Assembly (NCBI GenBank): GCA_015904055.1
Contig: JABMDE010000090.1
Location: 19,166-26,940 of the forward strand
Reading direction: 5' to 3'
Length of the DNA: 7,775 bases
From: Nitrospira sp.
Lineage (GTDB): Bacteria > Nitrospirota > Nitrospiria > Nitrospirales > Nitrospiraceae
The notes beneath the pieces are model-generated. The model ran no database searches. It was not told the DNA's origin and was given only the letters and a program-made list of their open reading frames with translations. A program made the translations under genes and the position numbers. Positions 6,880-7,775 of the stretch are shown in pieces. Every line of letters begins with the position of its first letter. Within the stretch, counting starts at the first letter, position 1.

Positions 6880-7290
6880 CTATCGCGCGTCTCGAATTGC
6901 GCTCAACAGTCCCTGAAACTTCTTGGCCAGTATCGTCGCAGCCGCGTTGTACTGCATCGCGTTGTCGGACAACTTTGCCATCTCGAGCTCAAGGTTGACC
7001 GAATTCGCATCGAGCGGAAGATCGCCCGCAGGCACCTCGCTCAACTTTCCCGTCACGGCCTGCACTCCCCGAGCCCCATGAAGTCCGAAGTGGCGCGACT
7101 GTGTCGCCGCCATGACGACCGGCAGCCGGCCTTGGTGAGCCGCGCGCAGCTGATCCATGAAATTCATGTCAGAAGCGCGAAAGCCTGGCGTTTCTTCATT
7201 GGCCAAATTCGAAGCAATCACGCGCTGCCGCGCGCTACGGAGATCCAAGTTCCGCTGCAACAATTGCATGGTCCGGTCGAAGATCCTCAT
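6880..7290 (-). CDS. flgB: flagellar proximal rod protein FlgB
   Basis: 136-residue proximal rod subunit secreted by the flagellar export apparatus, assembled between FliE and FlgC/FlgF. It shows the rod-protein N-terminus RQRVIASNLANEETPGFRA (21-39; the A-N-x-x-T-P-G-F motif is the family hallmark), a variable middle, and a C-terminal helix (NLELEMAKLSDNAMQYNAAA). I start at ATG 7290 (MRIFDRTMQLLQRNLDLRSA) because AAGGA lies about 9 nt upstream and the N-terminus matches the family; an upstream TTG at 7320 would add ten unlikely residues at the predicted mRNA 5' end. It is the first gene after the sigma-54 promoter. Intact. Confidence 0.96.
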   Translation of the reverse strand: MRIFDRTMQLLQRNLDLRSARQRVIASNLANEETPGFRASDMNFMDQLRAAHQGRLPVVMAATQSRHFGLHGARGVQAVTGKLSEVPAGDLPLDANSVNLELEMAKLSDNAMQYNAAATILAKKFQGLLSAIRDAR

Positions 7291-7335
7291 AGCCTCACGT
7301 CCTTTCTTTCCGCAACACAACGTCCAACGTCACGG

Positions 7336-7351
7336 TGCAACCTGAATGCCA
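7336..7351 (-). promoter_or_regulatory. sigma-54 (RpoN) -24/-12 promoter of the flgB operon
   Basis: Read on the minus strand, 7351 to 7336 is TGGCATTCAGGTTGCA. It matches the sigma-54 consensus TGGCAY-N5-TTGCA, with GG at -24, GC at -12 and the correct spacing. The predicted start is near 7325, giving a leader of about 35 nt before the flgB ATG at 7290. An activator of the right class is encoded immediately upstream. Confidence 0.82.
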
Positions 7352-7368
7352 GTTCAGAGTCCTGGCTA

Positions 7369-7428
7369 AGGTTGAGGCTGAGGTTAAGTGCAAGAAAGAA
7401 CGGGAGCCTCTTCCCTCAGCCTTAACCT
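7369..7428. repeat. intergenic inverted repeat (15-bp arms)
   Basis: The plus-strand arm AGGTTGAGGCTGAGG (7369-7383) pairs with CCTCAGCCTTAACCT (7414-7428) over 15 positions with one G-U wobble, across a 30-nt loop. A second register pairs TGAGGTTAAG (7379-7388) perfectly with CTTAACCTCA (7421-7430). No U tract follows on either strand, so it is not a textbook intrinsic terminator. It lies between the activator stop and the flgB promoter. Confidence 0.7.
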
Positions 7429-7436
7429 CATTCGCC

Positions 7437-7460
7437 AAAATCTGCCGATCGGCAACATTT
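7437..7460 (-). terminator. possible weak terminator after the sigma-54 activator gene
   Basis: The perfect 12-bp palindrome TGCCGATCGGCA (7443-7454) lies 13 nt after the activator stop and is followed on the minus strand by GATTTT; AAAT before it can also pair with ATTT after it. The stem is short and the T run has only four bases, so termination is uncertain. The palindrome could also be a protein-binding site. Confidence 0.3.
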
Positions 7461-7466
7461 GCCTAG

Positions 7467-7775
7467 TCACAATGTCGTCATCGACAATGGCTTCCCATCG
7501 GTTCGATACTCACGGAGCTTGTTCCGCAACGTGCGGATGCTGATACCGAGCTCCTTCGCGGCATGCGTACGATTGTCTTTCACCCGCACCAGGGTCTTAA
7601 AGATCAGATCCCGCTCCATTTCCCACAGAGAGCCATTCCCCGGCTGCTGAACGACCAACGGCACGGCAGCATCCCGGACTTCCACCGGGCAATGTTCCGG
7701 AAATATCGGACCATGACCCGCCAGTAAGACCGCCCGCTCCATCACGTTCTCCAACTCGCGGATGTTGCCCTTCCA
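7467..7775 (-). CDS. sigma-54-dependent flagellar transcriptional activator, C-terminal part (cut by window edge)
   Basis: 102 residues remain. The fragment opens in frame at the conserved end of the AAA+ activator domain (WKGNIRELENVMERAVLLA; the family usually has WPGN, so Lys replaces Pro). After a linker of about 30 residues it ends with a Fis-type helix-turn-helix (EMERDLIFKTLVRVKDNRTH then AAKELGISIRTLRNKLREY). Such proteins hydrolyse ATP to remodel sigma-54 polymerase at -24/-12 promoters. Its place beside a flagellar sigma-54 promoter suggests an FlrC/FleR/FlgR-type flagellar regulator, but the N-terminal sensory domain is outside the window, so the subtype cannot be set. The stop TGA is at 7469-7467. 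Confidence 0.93.
   Translation of the reverse strand, partial: WKGNIRELENVMERAVLLAGHGPIFPEHCPVEVRDAAVPLVVQQPGNGSLWEMERDLIFKTLVRVKDNRTHAAKELGISIRTLRNKLREYRTDGKPLSMTTL

Noticed and set aside
7291..7320. Earlier TTG start for flgB adding ten residues
   Set aside because: The TTG is at the predicted mRNA 5' end with no room for a ribosome binding site; ATG 7290 has AAGGA upstream and a family-like N-terminus.

Overview
This window is a flagellar basal-body/export operon, read entirely from the minus strand (right to left). In transcription order it holds the C-terminal end of a sigma-54-dependent activator (7775-7467), an intergenic control region with a good sigma-54 promoter (7336-7351), then flgB, flgC, fliE, fliF, fliG, a receiver-domain/FliH fusion, fliI, fliJ and a MotE-like membrane protein. 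The window ends just after that gene. The GC-rich coding sequence, the flgBC-fliEFGHIJ order and the neighbouring bEBP fit a Gram-negative with sigma-54 control of flagella. A Nitrospirota (Nitrospira-like) origin is my guess from gene order and the style of intergenic repeats; nothing here proves it.

Right end (7291-7775): the activator fragment keeps the last part of the AAA+ domain and a Fis-type HTH. Downstream of its stop lie a short palindrome, a 15-bp-arm inverted repeat and a -24/-12 promoter placed to start the flgB message about 35 nt before its ATG. Rod genes flgB and flgC follow, separated by about 100 nt that holds a degenerate second copy of the inverted repeat; then comes the rod/MS-ring adaptor fliE.

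Middle (2537-5988): MS-ring fliF, switch protein fliG and export-ATPase regulator fliH. Three reading-frame lesions fall here. fliF lacks an internal segment of roughly 45-50 codons with a net frameshift at about 4927. The fliH fusion has a one-base loss near 3474 and an out-of-frame run of ten G at 2639-2648. Outside these points the proteins are well conserved, so they are either recent mutations or sequence/assembly errors.

Left end (36-2550): fliI, fliJ and the MotE-like gene are intact and joined by ATGA start/stop overlaps, implying translational coupling.

The most notable biology is the fusion of a complete two-component receiver domain (phosphoacceptor Asp, Thr and Lys all present) to the N-terminus of FliH, the partner of the FliI ATPase. 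It suggests that phosphorylation could directly control the flagellar export apparatus. The poly-G tract in the same gene is a possible phase-variation site.
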